Positions 27,001-42,000 of a stretch of DNA of 64,000 nt are shown piece after piece. The notes under the pieces were generated by a model. That model was not told the DNA's origin. It searched no databases and saw only the letters and a program-made list of their open reading frames with translations. Origin of the DNA: Datnioides undecimradiatus (taxonomy: Eukaryota; Chordata; Actinopteri; Lobotiformes; Datnioididae); NCBI GenBank assembly GCA_008933995.1, contig WARS01000013.1, positions 15,193,806-15,257,805 on the forward strand, written 5' to 3'. The position numbers and the translations under genes are program-made. The stretch's first letter is position 1. Each line of letters begins with the position of its first letter.

Positions 27001-29996
27001 CGTTATTTTAGGGAGCATGCAGGGCTAAAAGCAACATATTTTATATATTATTGAGATAAATGTCATACACATTTTTATCAATGCTTTATTTTATTGTAAT
27101 TTATTGTGATATTTGCTCTGATTGTCACTTTGTGTCCAATCATTTTTGATTTTAATGACTCCGTTAATTACGCTCACATGGTTCCAAATGGGTTGCTCTT
27201 GAATTTGGATGTATTATTTAATTTCCTTAACTAACCAAATTTTAGCTGGCATTTTAGCTGTTATTTAAATCATTATTGATGTTTTACACACTGGGATTGC
27301 ACTATTAAGGAAATGTGTAATGTTTAAATTATTGCATCCAGGGGTTTGCCTACTTGTTCATCCTTACCTTATCTGTTTTATATTCATATCAACTGATACT
27401 AAAGTTTTTTCTGTAGAGATTTAAAAAATGTGCAGTTTTAGAGTCTAGAAGGTGGATGATTTTGTAGTCTTTTTATTGTTATACAAAACTTTTTCTTCAG
27501 AGCACGCAACATGAGAGAGGGATGAAGAATTCTGCTTTCTGTGAATGACTGATCCATTTACACGATAAGCAACACGTATACTTAAATGCTTAAAACAACA
27601 TGTTCATGCTTTTGGAGATGATATTTAACCAAAAATGTCTTGTGTCTTTTCTTTTTTATAACAGATGCCTGATACATCAGATGCCAATTTGCTCTGCACT
27701 GATGTTAATTTAATGCTTGTGACTTACTTTGAACTGGTTTGAATACTTTTTGGTGTATACTATGACACTTTATACAATGTCTGAGTCTGTGTTTGACTCT
27801 ATGTGTGTGAGACAGACCACCATCGTCACTGACTCATATGTTTGCAGGTTAAGGGAGCAGGAAGTGATAAATATCTCCAGATGATCAAGCTGAAGTGACG
27901 TCAGATAGCTGGAGGTATTCCAGATGTTTGGAAACTTAAGATTTAGTGTCCTATGACTATACTTAGATGTCCATTCATATGTGACACAACTTTATATATT
28001 TCATTGTGTTGGTTCAGCAGTTAAACCACTGGGCAGCCTGGTGCACCCTGGGTAATCATGCCGTACTTGAGTAAGAGCTACATGTGGAGTATCATTTTCT
28101 CTTGGCATATCTCCTGCTCCACAGCTGTTTAGAGCAGAAGCACATCCTCTCTGAGGTATGGAGGACAGATGTGGCTCCGTGCTTGGACTTTGAGCCAGTT
28201 GGGTGAATTTCGGAGAAACAGGACAAAAGCAAGGAGATGAATAAAAAGAAGAGCGTGGAGAGTGAATAGAGGGAATGAAAAAAATAAATAAGCACCAGAC
28301 AGTAACACCAGCAGCCCAGGTGCACGCTGTGAGTATGCCTGCCATGATGACGTTGGTGGAGTGCCTCTTTAGTGGAACATTCAAGGAAGAGACTAACATG
28401 TGGTTCTCATTGTGAAGGCAGGAGGCAGAGGGGAAAGAAGTGAAAAAGGGCTTGAAAGAAAAAAAGAAGTGATGGGAGGAAGGAGCAGCAGTGAGGAGGA
28501 GGATAAAAGGGACAGAGAGGAGAGAAAAGTGAGGGTCAGAGGAAGAGAAAATATAGAGATGAGAGGTGTAGATTTACACAGGCTGCACTGAACATCAGTT
28601 AAGCTTACATCAAAGTGACGGGGTGCACATCCCTCCTGCTGTCATACTTACTGTACTGTGAAGTCACAACCTCTGCACACACTACCACAAAACCCCTGTT
28701 AGCAGCTGCCCCAGGCCTGTGCTACAACCCAGCAAACCACCATGTGATGTGTAAAAGCACCCTGCCATAGTTAGTGGCCTAGCATGGTGCACAAGTACGG
28801 TCAGGTTTAGCTGCAGATGTTTTCACACATATGCACATACTTGCAGGAAAGCTGGTAAGCATTAACGTGGCAAGAGAGGAAAAAAACATGTATGGCAGCG
28901 TGAGAACAAGAGAAGAAAAGTGTTTTATAGCAGGGTCAAAGAGTCCTACCTCGCCCCAGTTGCCAGTCTTCCACTTGGGACATCGTCCACCTCGGCAGCG
29001 CCTCTGCTTGCTGGGTTTGGGAGATAAAGGCTGGCAGTTTTCCTCAGGGACAGGTCGGCCAGAGCCGGTTACGCAGCTTACTTTTCGGGACTTGAACCCT
29101 CTTCCACAGGCGACAGAGCACTGTGAGATGTCAAAGGAAAGAAGGGGTTTAATTGAAATCAGAAGGTATGTTTTGTACTGAAACTATACATTCATTTTGT
29201 AAGCATTATTAAATCTACTGTCATTGCCTGAGATTCTCAATGTAATTTGTTGAATCTGCTTGTTTAAAAGTATTATTAAAAAGGTTGTTGACCCAAAAAA
29301 AACCCCCCAAAACAAACAACAAAAAACAAAACAAAACACGAGTTCCACGTGGGCATCTAGGCCAATGGCAAAGCGTGCCCGATCACACCGGCAGCAGTCT
29401 GTTTCACCTCCGGGTTCACTGAGTTACTGTAAGTCTAACTCAGAGTGACAGGCAGACACACACACATGCACTCACGCACAGGAGGGAGTGGACAAGGGCT
29501 GGACTGTGCTCGGATAATCAAAGGGGGCGTTGCATGTGGCGATGGATGGGAAGCGACAAGCTCAGAGTTGAACGAGTACGCAGCCCAGCGTGTGCTGCTG
29601 TCCTGACCAGCAAGGGACTGTGTTAGACAGGAACATGCCGTGACCTCTCACCTCATTTGGGGGTGAGGAAGGGTAGGAGGGCTCATGAAAGGTGGGGCAA
29701 ATAAAAATGCTTATTCGCTTTTTTGAATTTGGACAAACCCTCACAGCTCAATTTGACCTGTAATGTGCCAGATTTATTGGAACTGACTTGCCAAGTACTA
29801 ATGAAAATGAGTTATATTACGATTGTGTGATTCTTGTGCAAATGTTAAGTTTAAATAAAACACACTGACTGTGTTGCTTATGAGTCTTTGGGATACCGTC
29901 TCATGATGAATCCTATATTTTTAATGCTATTGGTTGACATGACCACAACAGTAATTTGCTTTAGATGCACAGCGTAAGTAGGTCACCATATATGTG

Positions 29997-30031
<35 letters not shown>

Positions 30032-33000
30032 TTATTTTTTTTTATTTATTTTTTTTTTTTTTACAAGGGCTTTCCTGCTGTTGCACCACACTGAAATGCC
30101 CTTAGAATACCTTTAGAAATAGTGCAAATTGGTCACATTAAAACAGCATGTGTTTTGTCAGTGTAAGAAACCCCCACGTGCCGCATCCATCAACTGAGCC
30201 CACAAGTTGTCTGGGTTTCTGTACACATCCGGAGCAGTTCACTAATACAAATGACAAAGATAATAAAAACAATACATAAACTTATTTGCATACATTTTAT
30301 TTGCATGAGGTATAGTGGGATGTCAACTGATTCTAGTTTGTACTTTGAGCCATATACTTTAGAGTTCTTGGGTAAGACACTGAACCATGGTGCTCACAGG
30401 GGCATGCCACCATTTTGCATGGCATCTCTGTTAGCTTTGTGTGTGTGCTGAGACAAGGTGATTTGTCCATTAAAGAGAAAAGAGCTTTTTAAAATTCAGT
30501 CCGTTGACCATAATTCTACATCAAAATGTAAAAGTTGTGGATCATCAGTCTAGTCAGCTCAAACTCAGAAGAGTGATTACAATGCATGGCATTGCAGATG
30601 CAAAACGCACCATTTAACTCATACAACTACAGGCTATGAAAACTCAGATAAGAACAGCATCTGTCAGCACCATGGTCAATGAACCCCCTAAATGCACCAC
30701 TTTTCACTGTCGGCACAGTGTTGGGAATTCTATTCAACTCAGTTTCGTTTTTTTTCCCCCCTGAGGATCACAGCAATTTCCCAGAAGTCTGTCCATGCTG
30801 ATGGGATGAACAGGGAAGGGGCCCCTCCCTAGATCAAACGTGACCTTTGACCCACCAATACACCATTGTCTTGCTGACACCCCCCGTCTCCATTGGAGTC
30901 ACTGTCACTGGCCCCCACATTGGTCCACTGTCATCAACCCACATTAGACCAGAGTAAAAGGGCCTGACGGGAAAGAGCAAAGGGCGATGGCAGCTTCATA
31001 GCTAAACACGCGTCACAAGGCGTCAGAGAAAAAGCAGGCGTAGGCATTAAGACTTAATGAACCCAGTAAATGAAATGGGAGGTATCCCGAGGCTTTGTCA
31101 CACAGATTTACCTTGATGGAAAGAGCTTTGAACTCCTGACACAGACAGTAAAAGCATGGTCACTCAGAGAGGTCAGCAGAGGCCCTGACCACATAAAATA
31201 ACAAGGATATTGCTCAGTGATTTGTGCCTTTTCATTCAGGAAAAACAGCCCGGTGAATAGAGTGGTGGATAGGAGTGCATTATAAGCTATTTTCCAGTTC
31301 TCTCTTCTTAAATCTCTTAGCTTGAAGTCAAAGGTGAAACTCAAAATAATATAGGACACTTCCTTATCTCGAGACACACTGTAATTACCATCCAGCTGGA
31401 GTTGCTAATGTTGATATGAACATTTCAATATAGGACGAAACAGCAGGACTACAGTGTTGCAAGCTGTGAGGCTATTGGCGTAATGAAAGCTGTTAGAGGT
31501 TGGTACTTGCATCGGTTGTCATCGTTATGATTTTATTTTTACCAGTCCATGTAAGTTAGCAGCATGTTGTAAGTTGTTAGTTTGCAGTGACCCTGGCCAG
31601 ATGACTGTGTGACCATAGTGTTCATGATGCTTCGGATTGAAGTCTGCAATGTATGGTGTAGCAGTAAAGCATTGACTGATGCACACCTTATATTACCTAC
31701 ACTTTATACTATAGGTCTATTAGATATTTGACCTATTCCAATGTTGAAGGTTACATTAGCATGACCACCCTTTAGAGCTGCAAACATGTCATAAACATCC
31801 ACTGTCAACGACTGTTAGTCAAGTGGCAGCTGAGACTGCCTTCTGTTGTTTTGTTGAGCTGTAGTCTGTAGTTTTTGCATCACGTCTGCACAATTTTGGA
31901 TCCATTTCTAAATTCCTTTTATTCCCAGAGTGTTACAATTTTATTCTCTAATTTCATGTCATGCTCCTTTGTACCTAAATGGATGTATTGTTAGGTAACA
32001 CAGCGATTTGTACAAAACACTACACTGTAAACTGGGAAGAGTTATGCTGTATGTCGCGGAGCTGAAAGCGCAACCAAAATATTTTGTTCACATAAGAATG
32101 AAAAAAGCCTTTGATAGTACCTCTACTTCACTTTAATTGTAACCTTTTCTGGAAATGAACAGAAATCCAACAAATTCATAAAAAATTAAATATTGACATA
32201 ACATTATAATGAAGTAACAATAAATACAAGTAATTACAGAAATGTACAGAAATCTTCTGGAAACACAGACTACAGAATACTGCCATTTGTGAATTAGAGA
32301 CACATAATATACTTATTTCAAGAGCCTGTTGATATGGTGTTTGAGCTGTACTGCTATTTGAACCAAGAGGTTGACCACACAAAGTCAAACTGCTAAGATC
32401 GAGAGATGAAACCAAACAGGAATAGGCTGTGCTGTGTTGATTGTGTGTTCTACTTTCACTGATTTAACTTAGAATTGATTTTAGGCTGCCTTACAATCTC
32501 ACAGGTGGGAGTCATTACAAGCAATAGTTCTCATTAGTAAATTATGTGTGGTAAAAAATGTACTTACTGCTGTGTTAACAGGCCCTTAAAATAAGGTGTG
32601 ATGTCAGTACAGACATTTATGACCAGGAGGAGTCAACTGGGTGGGCTGCAGGCAAAAGTTGCCCCTAACCACAGATTCTGGATCAGTTTTCACTGTCCAC
32701 AGCAGGATGGTAAGCATTAAAAGGCGGGAGATGACACACACCCTGGATCTGTGTTTAGGGCCATAAACTGCAGTGGGTAGCCTCAACAACTCATGCTTAA
32801 TCTTAGACAGCCAAAAACCCCTCCAGTGCAAGGGAGCGAAAGATACGGCAGGGGGGCAATCAAAACAGAGACTGAGGTAGACACATTAGGTTGGCTCAGA
32901 GTAAGAGCTCTGGATACAAAACACTATTAACTTCCCCTGTGGTCACTGGTATCACGTGTTCAAAGTACGACATTTTAACAGCCCCTTTTCTTTAAGGTTG

Positions 33001-36000
33001 AGCAACTTATTTGATGGACAATTGAAGACAATTCAACATTATTTCATCAAATCTGTGATACACTTTGCATTTAGCTGATCAGTCTGATCAATCCACTAAC
33101 TGCTCATCGAAAGAAATAAAAAGCACAGAAAAGGCAGCACCAAAAAGCAATGTGCAACAATAAACGACTAGGCGACCAAAAATATGATGGTTCATTTTTG
33201 ATATTTATATCGTATATCTCCCTTGTTTGGCCAAAGCACCACGGTAGTGTAGGTTATCAGTTTAATGGCTAGTTGAGTTGTGTTTTGTTCCAAATGAGGT
33301 ATTGTTGAGCATAGCATATTTAGCAACTCCAAGTACTTACTGTACAAAGAAAACATTAACTAACATAATATAAATACACTCATATCAAAGCACCTTTGGA
33401 GCAGAAAGATTACACCTATTGTTTTGGCCACACTAAGGAAATCTGGGTCAAAACCTTCTGCCAACTGGAATACAATGGCTATTAGTTCTAATTACCACAA
33501 ACTCGTTGAGACACTTTATTTTACAGTGCGAGTACAGCTGCTGTTTGTTGGTATTTACTACTGATACTGGACGTTTCAGAAACTTAGAGTCAGCATATTC
33601 ACGCTTCAGTGTCAATGCCATTTTGGGGAAACACCACCGTTTCATGGTTTCATAGCACGCGGTAAATACATGAACTGTAAAATAAAGTGTCTAAATAATA
33701 TTAGTAACTTCTATAAAAAAACCACATGTGCCTTGAGACCAATTGAATTCTTGATACAATAGCCATTTCATAGATGCATATAGCACAAAGATGTATATAT
33801 AGTACACAGCCCTATGTAGATAGTGCTTTCAATGTTCAGAACAGAACATCAACTACATTGTATAGCACCGCATATTTGGAGATTATGGGCCATTCTTTGG
33901 ATAATGAAAGAACAAGGCATTGTACTGTATATTCCTGATATACAAAAACATTCATCAGTATTTGCATATGAACAACGATTGGCTAAATGTGCGAATACAA
34001 AGAGCTAAGACACAAAATAAATCACTTTTTAAAGTTAATGCTATATACAAAAGATAAAAAGAAAAATATCTTAATAAATTATCTTTAAAAACAATATTTT
34101 ACAAAACTAACTTTGATTGTGGTACAAAGTGATCCTGAATTTTTCAAATACTAATACAAGGCTCAACAACAGTTTTATGGTAACTAGGACTGACAAAAAA
34201 AATGTTCTTATGGTCACAGCTGTCACTGAAGTATTTTGTGATGTTGTACTTTTTTGGCATATTGCAAACGAGCATACCTTTGCCATTTGAGTGCAACAGA
34301 ATTTAACTTTCCAAATGTCTCGAGGAAACGTTGACCAGTCACAGGCACCAGAGAGGGAGCAGGAAGTGGAGGAGGTTAAAAGTAAAAGTAAAGAGGCGGG
34401 AGTTCAATTTCTCCAGCACAAAAGCACCAGAGTCATCCTGCCCCTTTCAGACTGTTTGTGAAAGAGTAAGACTACAGGCATCTGAAAAAACGTGAGGTTG
34501 AAAAACAAGGTATAGAATATTTTTTATGAGCGTACCGAGCTCCATGGGTCTGTGCTCCAGTGGGGGTTTGACGGGCACGGCTGAGTATTGCACTGCTCAC
34601 GATCTGGTGGCTTGTCATGGATCTCGCAACTCAGATCATTGAAACGCTCGCCGTTTGGACGCTGACACACCACCAGCCTCGTCTTTATCCCGCCTCCGCA
34701 TGGCTTGGTGCACTGAAGACAGCAGGAGGGTAAGTTCAAAATGTTTTTGAGTGTTAAGAAAAAAGATTTTTATTTTTATGTTTTGTGTGAAAACTTGCAA
34801 ATGTGAGTCTCGGCTTTACTAATTTCTAATGCACTGTCAAACCTCCACACTTCTGCATCAGTCAAAGCAAACACATAAGAGTTTATATGAAGGTTTACGG
34901 TTTTCTCTGTAAACAACACAAGTATGTGTCGAGGAAAATCAAGAGTCATGGTAAGCTGTATTGTTGTAAAGTAGAATCTTCCTTACCTCTCCCCAGCTGC
35001 CATAGATCCACTGTGGACATGGCCCTGACTCACAGGATCGTTGCTCACTGGGCCTGCTGCGATCCTCACAGCTGTTGGCAGGGTACCCGTTCTCATCCTG
35101 GCACACTACTACACGCCGCTGGAAACCACCTGCACATGTGCTGGAGCACTGTTGTCAAAGAGAGAGAAGAGGGCATGCTGTCAAATAGATGGCCCTCACA
35201 AACAGATGCACAGTGTATGGGTGTAAATGAGTCTCAGATGATGTAAAACACACACCAGTAAAGTAAAAGTAAAGTAAAACTTCTGCAAGGTATTAAATTA
35301 ATGTCTTTGTGTACATACACCTAGTAGGTTAAATAAACATTGAACATGTAATGAATCAGTGTGAACAATGGAGGTATAAATTGTGTGCACACAATGCCAC
35401 AAACCCACTCTTACACAAGTTCAGACGCCTCATGTCAAACAGCTGACCATCTCTGCGGCCATATCAAAACACACATCCTCAGGATAAAGGAAGGAAGAGT
35501 CACCAAAAATAACTTTAATCACTTCCCAGAATTATTAAAAGGTCAAAATTATCTTGGGGCAGAGATCATTACTAATCCAGTTTTTTTAAAAAACAGTCAA
35601 ACAATACATAGAAAGAGATGAGTGTGACCCAAGAGCCTCACCCCTTCTTGGGTCACACTATCCTGTCGTGTCACCATGGCTAAGGCCTTATCTTAAGAAG
35701 AGTTAAGGACCTAGGGAGCTGAGCCTTCCTTCCTGAGTGTTTGGCAAAATCTGCATCAGGTTACCAAGGGCATTGTGAGAGGAAAATAACTGGTTACAAG
35801 AAATGTCTGTACTGCAAAATAGATTAATGCTTAACCCATATCATATCCCTGCACCATGGGGATCTAGGAAAAGGAAATTATTTGGTTGCAGGAACACAAA
35901 CGTAGGACACACTTAGGACACCATAAAGGGTTAGTGTGACATTCTGAGAACCATGCTTATTTAGATCTATACCACTTAAATATTTGTTTAGAAAAATAGG

Positions 36001-39000
36001 GTTGCAGTCAGAAGCTGGGTGGCATAGCATATGCATAACATGCTATGAAAATGGGGAACACCTACTAGCCTGGTACTGTCCAAAAGGTACAAGGTACAGC
36101 AAGAGTGTATCCTCAGATTTAGCACACAGAGATGTTAGTGGTGTTGATCTTCTCTTGTAACTCCCAGGAAAGCAGTGAATAAATTCTTTAAATATTAAAA
36201 TAATCCTTTAGTGCTGTGTAGAGATAGCATTTGTTCAATCAAAAGAAGGCTTCATTTTACACAATTATTTGCTCAATACAGACAATAGCTGTGTGAAATG
36301 TGCTGCAGTCTGACTCACTAGGACAGAGTATTTCTCTAAGAGTCTTTTTTTACCTTGTAGTGCCGGAAAGAAAGTTACTATAGTTAGCTCACAATTGTGT
36401 GCATGAAACAACAGCCCGAAATAGTTCCTGGTGCAGTGGTCTAAATGCTCAGCTCAGCAACTGTCTCATTTTCCCACTTACTAAGGTTTTCTCCAGACGT
36501 CTATTGTTTGAGCTGAGGTTTTGGTTGCACAAGATAAAGTGCAATATTTCAAATGTCGGGCCCCACAGAAATGGTTTGTGTACCACTGTAATGTGATGTT
36601 GCTGTGTGAAGGATGTCTCACCGCGCCCCAGGGTCCAGTCCTCCATTGGTGAGATTGGCTACGGGGCAGATTGTTCCTGGCGCTGGCATTTGGTGAGGAC
36701 GGGAAAGGTCGAGATTCACTTGAGCGGGACGGGCATTGAGACATAGCACAGTCCTGCTCTGTGGTAGGACGATCGTCTGGGTCACACTCACTAGCATTCA
36801 CTTCTTGATCACTGAAGTTTACACACAGTACCTGCCGCGTCGTCTTCCCCTGGCCGCAGGTTACTGAGCACTGTAAACACACACATATGATATATTTCAA
36901 GGTTAAACATAATGACTATAAATGCTCACATGCATCTAGACACAAGCAGGCATTTTAAAAGTCATTATTACATGGTGTGAGACAAAGATCATAGGGAAAA
37001 ATGAGACATTTGTAAAACCTGCCATTGGGAAGAATAGCTCATAGGTCATAAGAACTGGCTCTGAAAACTGTTTTACAGTGGTTTAACTACTTTGAAACAA
37101 TATGGTGAACATGGATTACAATGACGGCAGTCTCATTAATAAATTCATTTCACCAAGGCACTGAGTGAGTATTTCAATATTTTCTGCCACCATGCATGGC
37201 CAGACTACACTGCTACATAGAAAGTGATGTGTGGCTGATAAAATAACAGTGTCCTCCACTCTGTGTGTAAGTTACTTTGCTATAGGTGGGAGAGTGGCTC
37301 AAGGGCCAAACAACCTTTGTTTTTGCTAACATTTTCCCTTTCTTTCTATGTTTCTATGTTTCTCCAACATCAACATCAAGGAAAGAAACAAATTTCAGCC
37401 ATTTGTACTTCATCTCATCTTTGACCACTATGCAAAGTTTGTGCCCACAGGTGCCAATCGACTGAGAAAAGCCTGCATTTTCCAGAAGGCACAAGTGTCA
37501 GAAGCTGCTGCATACATCCAGCTGTAGACCTCCAAATGTTTAAACACTTCCACTGGGCAACTACTAACAGTTATAGAGGTGTTGACCCCATCTCCAGCTG
37601 ACACTCTAATGGAAACCCACATCAAGGCCTGCAGAAGGTCAAAACTAAAGGCAACCAGCCAAACTGTGTCAATTACATACAGATGGCACCAAAATGGAAA
37701 CTTGCTGCTCCAAGCTGGGGCTTAAAACTTAAGACACTGACAAGGCTCATCATCACCTCAGATACAGCTCTGATTCCAGTTAAACTTGGAATAAGGCAAA
37801 TTGCCCTTGCTCTGGCTGACATTGCAGTATATCCTCAAAGTGACCAGGGCACATATTCGTTCTTCTAAAAGTAACGCAAGACACATTTTCTGCCAAGCGC
37901 TGATGGCACCTCACTCAGCTCCTCCATTGCATAGTCAACTTTTTGTCTTGCATAAGGTGATCTATTATCCTTATCCTTATGCAACAGCTGTCTACTCTAA
38001 AGCCCTGCCAGGGACACTGTCCAGAGGTTTACACTGCTCTGTCACAATGTTATTGACTTCACATGATTTCAGATACTGTAAGAAGGTTTTCCATTCAATA
38101 AGCCGATGTACATGATGTGATCCTAAATGTAGGCTGCACAGGCCCTGAGAACAATAACAAAACGGTGCCATTCAAATGTTCTGTTAGTGCAAGAAAAAAA
38201 AAGTCTATTTTACTTTGGGTTAGTGTGTGTGTGTGTGTGACTGGGATGGGCCTCTGAAATCTTTTTTGGCTTTGGGATGAACTATTTTCTTTCAGGGGGT
38301 CAATGAGTGTCTTTGGCTTGGTGGTACATGTGTGGGTGTGCATGCATGTGTATGAGTATATGGTGACCAGACCTGCAGTCTGGCTGTACTGTATCACCAG
38401 GACTCTGATGAGAAACATCTGTAAACAAGTCTGGAGCCCCTCACTGCAGCCCCTTGCATCTTCCAGCTCCAGAAACTCCAATACTCTCCCTCTCTCTCCC
38501 TCATACACACACACACACACACAGACACATACAAGATTTCTCTAACCCCAATCTAGCTTTCCTCCAGGCTTCGGCACAACACTTGCCTTCCAGCTGCCAC
38601 CCTGTCTGCACATCTTTGCTCACACAAACATCTACATAGCGTGTGGATATACTAATTGTCAGTGTAGGTGAAAAGTAATGCGCTGAAACTGAAATAAATA
38701 AACGTTGCAAAAAGAAAAAAACATCTGGATAGCAATATTGATGACATGCAATTTAGGTTAATCAACAGTGCTGTTTGTCAGTATAATAAGATGCAGATTT
38801 GAGTAAAAATGCAGGAAAGCTTTCCACTTATTAAAACTGTCCCTTGCAACATCGAATGAACGCATATGAATTTAGGTATAGCATTTTAACATAGTCATTT
38901 GAAAACATATATAACATATAATATATGAGAACTGTATCAGATACAAATGAAAATGGTTTTTCTTACCACTGTCCATTCTAGCACTTTCCACTGTCCACAG

Positions 39001-42000
39001 GCCACTACTGAGCACACTTCCCTGGCAGGGGGTTTTGGTAGGTGTGCACACGCTGACTCCTCTGCCACACCACCCTGGTTGTCACGGCAACTCACGTAGC
39101 GCATCCGTGTTCCTTTGCCACAGCTGGCACTACACTGTTGTGCAGAGGAAAAAGGTTAAGAAGCTGAAAATCAACAAAGAGACACATGGATTGAAGATGT
39201 GTAGAACAACCAACCTGGGTCCAGGAACCAAACCGCCACTGGGTCTTGTGGCCCTGGTGGGAGGGGACTTTGGTCCCTGGGGGAACAGGGTGGCTGCTGG
39301 GACACTGGGCCAGTTCACAGTCCTGTGGAAGGGAGGACACATACACCCATTCATGCAGTGATTAACAAAATGAATATACTGTAACAACATCTGTCCCTGA
39401 CTACAAAATACCATGAATATCAGGGATAGCTCCTCTGACATGGGACAATCATTAACTTAAACTATATTCCTTCAGCTCTACGTTTGAAAGTAGTTGTGTT
39501 TCCCATCAACCTATCCCCCCACCTTACCAAAACAACATTAACACGGTCCCCCCCGTCAGTTCAAACTATGGATTGTGGCAGTAAGCCACTCAGCATAAAG
39601 CCCTGATCCCTGTCATAACAGGTCATAGTGGAGTGGTATTCAGGGCTCCAATACCCATGCTGGCGTGGTTGTAAACTCCACCCCTAATCCACCCCCTTTT
39701 CCCTCACCTTCCGCCCTTTCCTCTTTTTCCCCCATGCCCTCTGGTGCCCTCTGACCCCAAGACTCTAGGAATGAAGGCCCGAATCAGGTCGCATAGGCCC
39801 TAGGTAGGCTCCACATTCCACACTTTGCCTCTTAAAGGAAGCAAATAGTCCTCAAGACAGTGCTTAAAACTGCTCTGGGCACACTTCCTGTTAGACTTAA
39901 ATTTTACAAGTACAAACTGATAAAGCATGATGATTTATGCATTTTATATGAGAGGCCCAAGCATTGTTCATAACAGTCATAACAGCCTTTGTCCAATCTA
40001 AGTGTGCGAGTATCGAGCAAGGCATCTCTTGCCTCCACCTCTTTTGTCCTTGTACTCAGACCTCCATCCATGTATCAGTCCCTCTTTTTCTAAGCCCTGC
40101 TTGGTGGCTGGTGGTGGTGGGACAGGCTGCCTGGTGGCCCAATTCATGGCTGGCTGGTTAGAATCACAGCGAGGTGGGGCGACTGCTTCAGGGTCACTGG
40201 CTCTGCCGGCCCAGGCACCGGAATTAAGAGCCACTGCGACTAAAGGGGGGCCTCATCCTGAGTCTGCATGCTCAGCCCTCTGAAATGGGTTTACGCTCCA
40301 CGCTGACCAAACAAAACGTCGTTCAGCTCAAAATAGGTTTCTTTTGTGTTTCAGTGTCTCCTTCGGATACAATCAGATCTGTAAACATAAACAAATAACC
40401 ATGCAGTTCTGGGTGGATTATTTTTTCAGTCCTCATTTTCAGTGAGTAGAGGAGATAGAAGCAATAGTCAAGAAAAGAGTCATTTCCAGAACATCCATAA
40501 AATGTTCTCATAGTGACATTTCCACAGATTACAATTTATAGGTCTGTAGTTGAGTCTCTTTCATGATGAAAACTCTAGTATTGTGGAGAAAACACTGTAC
40601 GGCCATCCTGCAACATCGGGGCATTCGGGAATTCACTCTGAGAGCTTTGAGTGTCTATGTGGGGGTAGTGAGGCTGGTATAACTTCCCCTTCTATCTTTC
40701 CTTCTAGACCAGACAAGATTGGACAATATAGCTTTATTGAGAGGAGGTAGAAATAAAATGTTGTGTCTTGAGTGTCATTGTACATGAAAAAGGGTGTTTC
40801 CTTACAGTCGGAATCAGTTTTAAACAGCGAGACAACAGTTTCTCCAAGAGATGTTGCAAGCGATTCTGAGAGCTAAAAGGAAGATGTCAGACAGAGTGAA
40901 GAGACAGGCAATGATGAAAAGTCAGTGCCTTCCTTACCTGGGTGTCTGTGGGTCGGGTGGCTGCATTACATTCAGTGTCATCCATGACAGCACCGTAAGA
41001 GCCAACCACACACTTCACTGCTCGCATCTGGTAGCCTGGCCCACACGAGGTAGTGCACTGGGTTCAAAGAGGGAAAAAAAGGAATGGGGGGGGCGTTAAA
41101 GTGATTCAAAGAGAAAACTGAGAAAGAGGCAAGAAAAGCAAGCAGAAAACAGACTCATCTGAGCCAACACAGCAACCCCCACACACACAAACAAATCAAA
41201 AAACTGTAAACCGGGCTTGGCAAATAAAAAGGCTCCCTTTACCACTCTACTCCCCTGACAAACATCCTAAGATCTAAGTTTCAAACAGATAAAAGTCTCA
41301 AACATCAAATACAAGAGAAGCCTTTGCTCATATACGTTGCACTTTTTCCACTGTGGCCAAGTCAGATGGTACTACCCCACTCTCTCTCTTCTGCCTCACT
41401 GCCTCCAATGAAACAGGGTCAAACTTGTGTGGCGGCAACTTCAACTACCATTTGACCATGCTTCATTTAACGACTTCAAATATACCTTAACGTGCGCACA
41501 TCCTCTGATGGGGGAGTGAGGGGGGGCGCACAAAAATATCTCAAATTTTTTCAGTTCTCTGTGCACACACACAAATGCAGACTGCGTGCACAGACACACA
41601 CGGATACTATACACTGTATGCATAACCCTATATGATGCCTTTGTAGAGGAATGCGCCTACCCAGATCATCCATAGCCTTTGTATATTTATTTTGGCAGGA
41701 TGTGCTCTGTGTCTAAACAGGCAAAAGAAAAGGGGGACAATGCTAAATGATGAGCATGGCTTATCTGAGTCCTCCTCTTGGTTTACATCTGCGGAGAATT
41801 CATCTGAGTAGTAACAGCAATTGTAAACATCAGCCGCTGTGCTGCTTTCCATCCATGGTTAGAATTCTATATTACTATATATGAAAGCTGTGGCTGTGAA
41901 TTAAGATAAGATCTGGAACACCCTCTTAAATGCTTTGGAAAAAAAACACCACTTCATTTTGTAATATAAAGACTCCGCTCAAGCACTGGTGTACAATAAA

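Larger units (their letters stand above)
29121..34535 (-). other. adamts9 intron 28 (5415 bp)
   Basis: The longest intron. It holds a TG/TA microsatellite near 30000 and the DR1 element at 30841. The rest is AT-rich unique sequence in which I see no gene. Confidence 0.85.

Noticed and set aside
37280..38130. Possible retro-inserted sequence in intron 25
   Set aside because: Fewer AT runs than its surroundings and open in patches, but no protein family or repeat end could be recognised in any frame.
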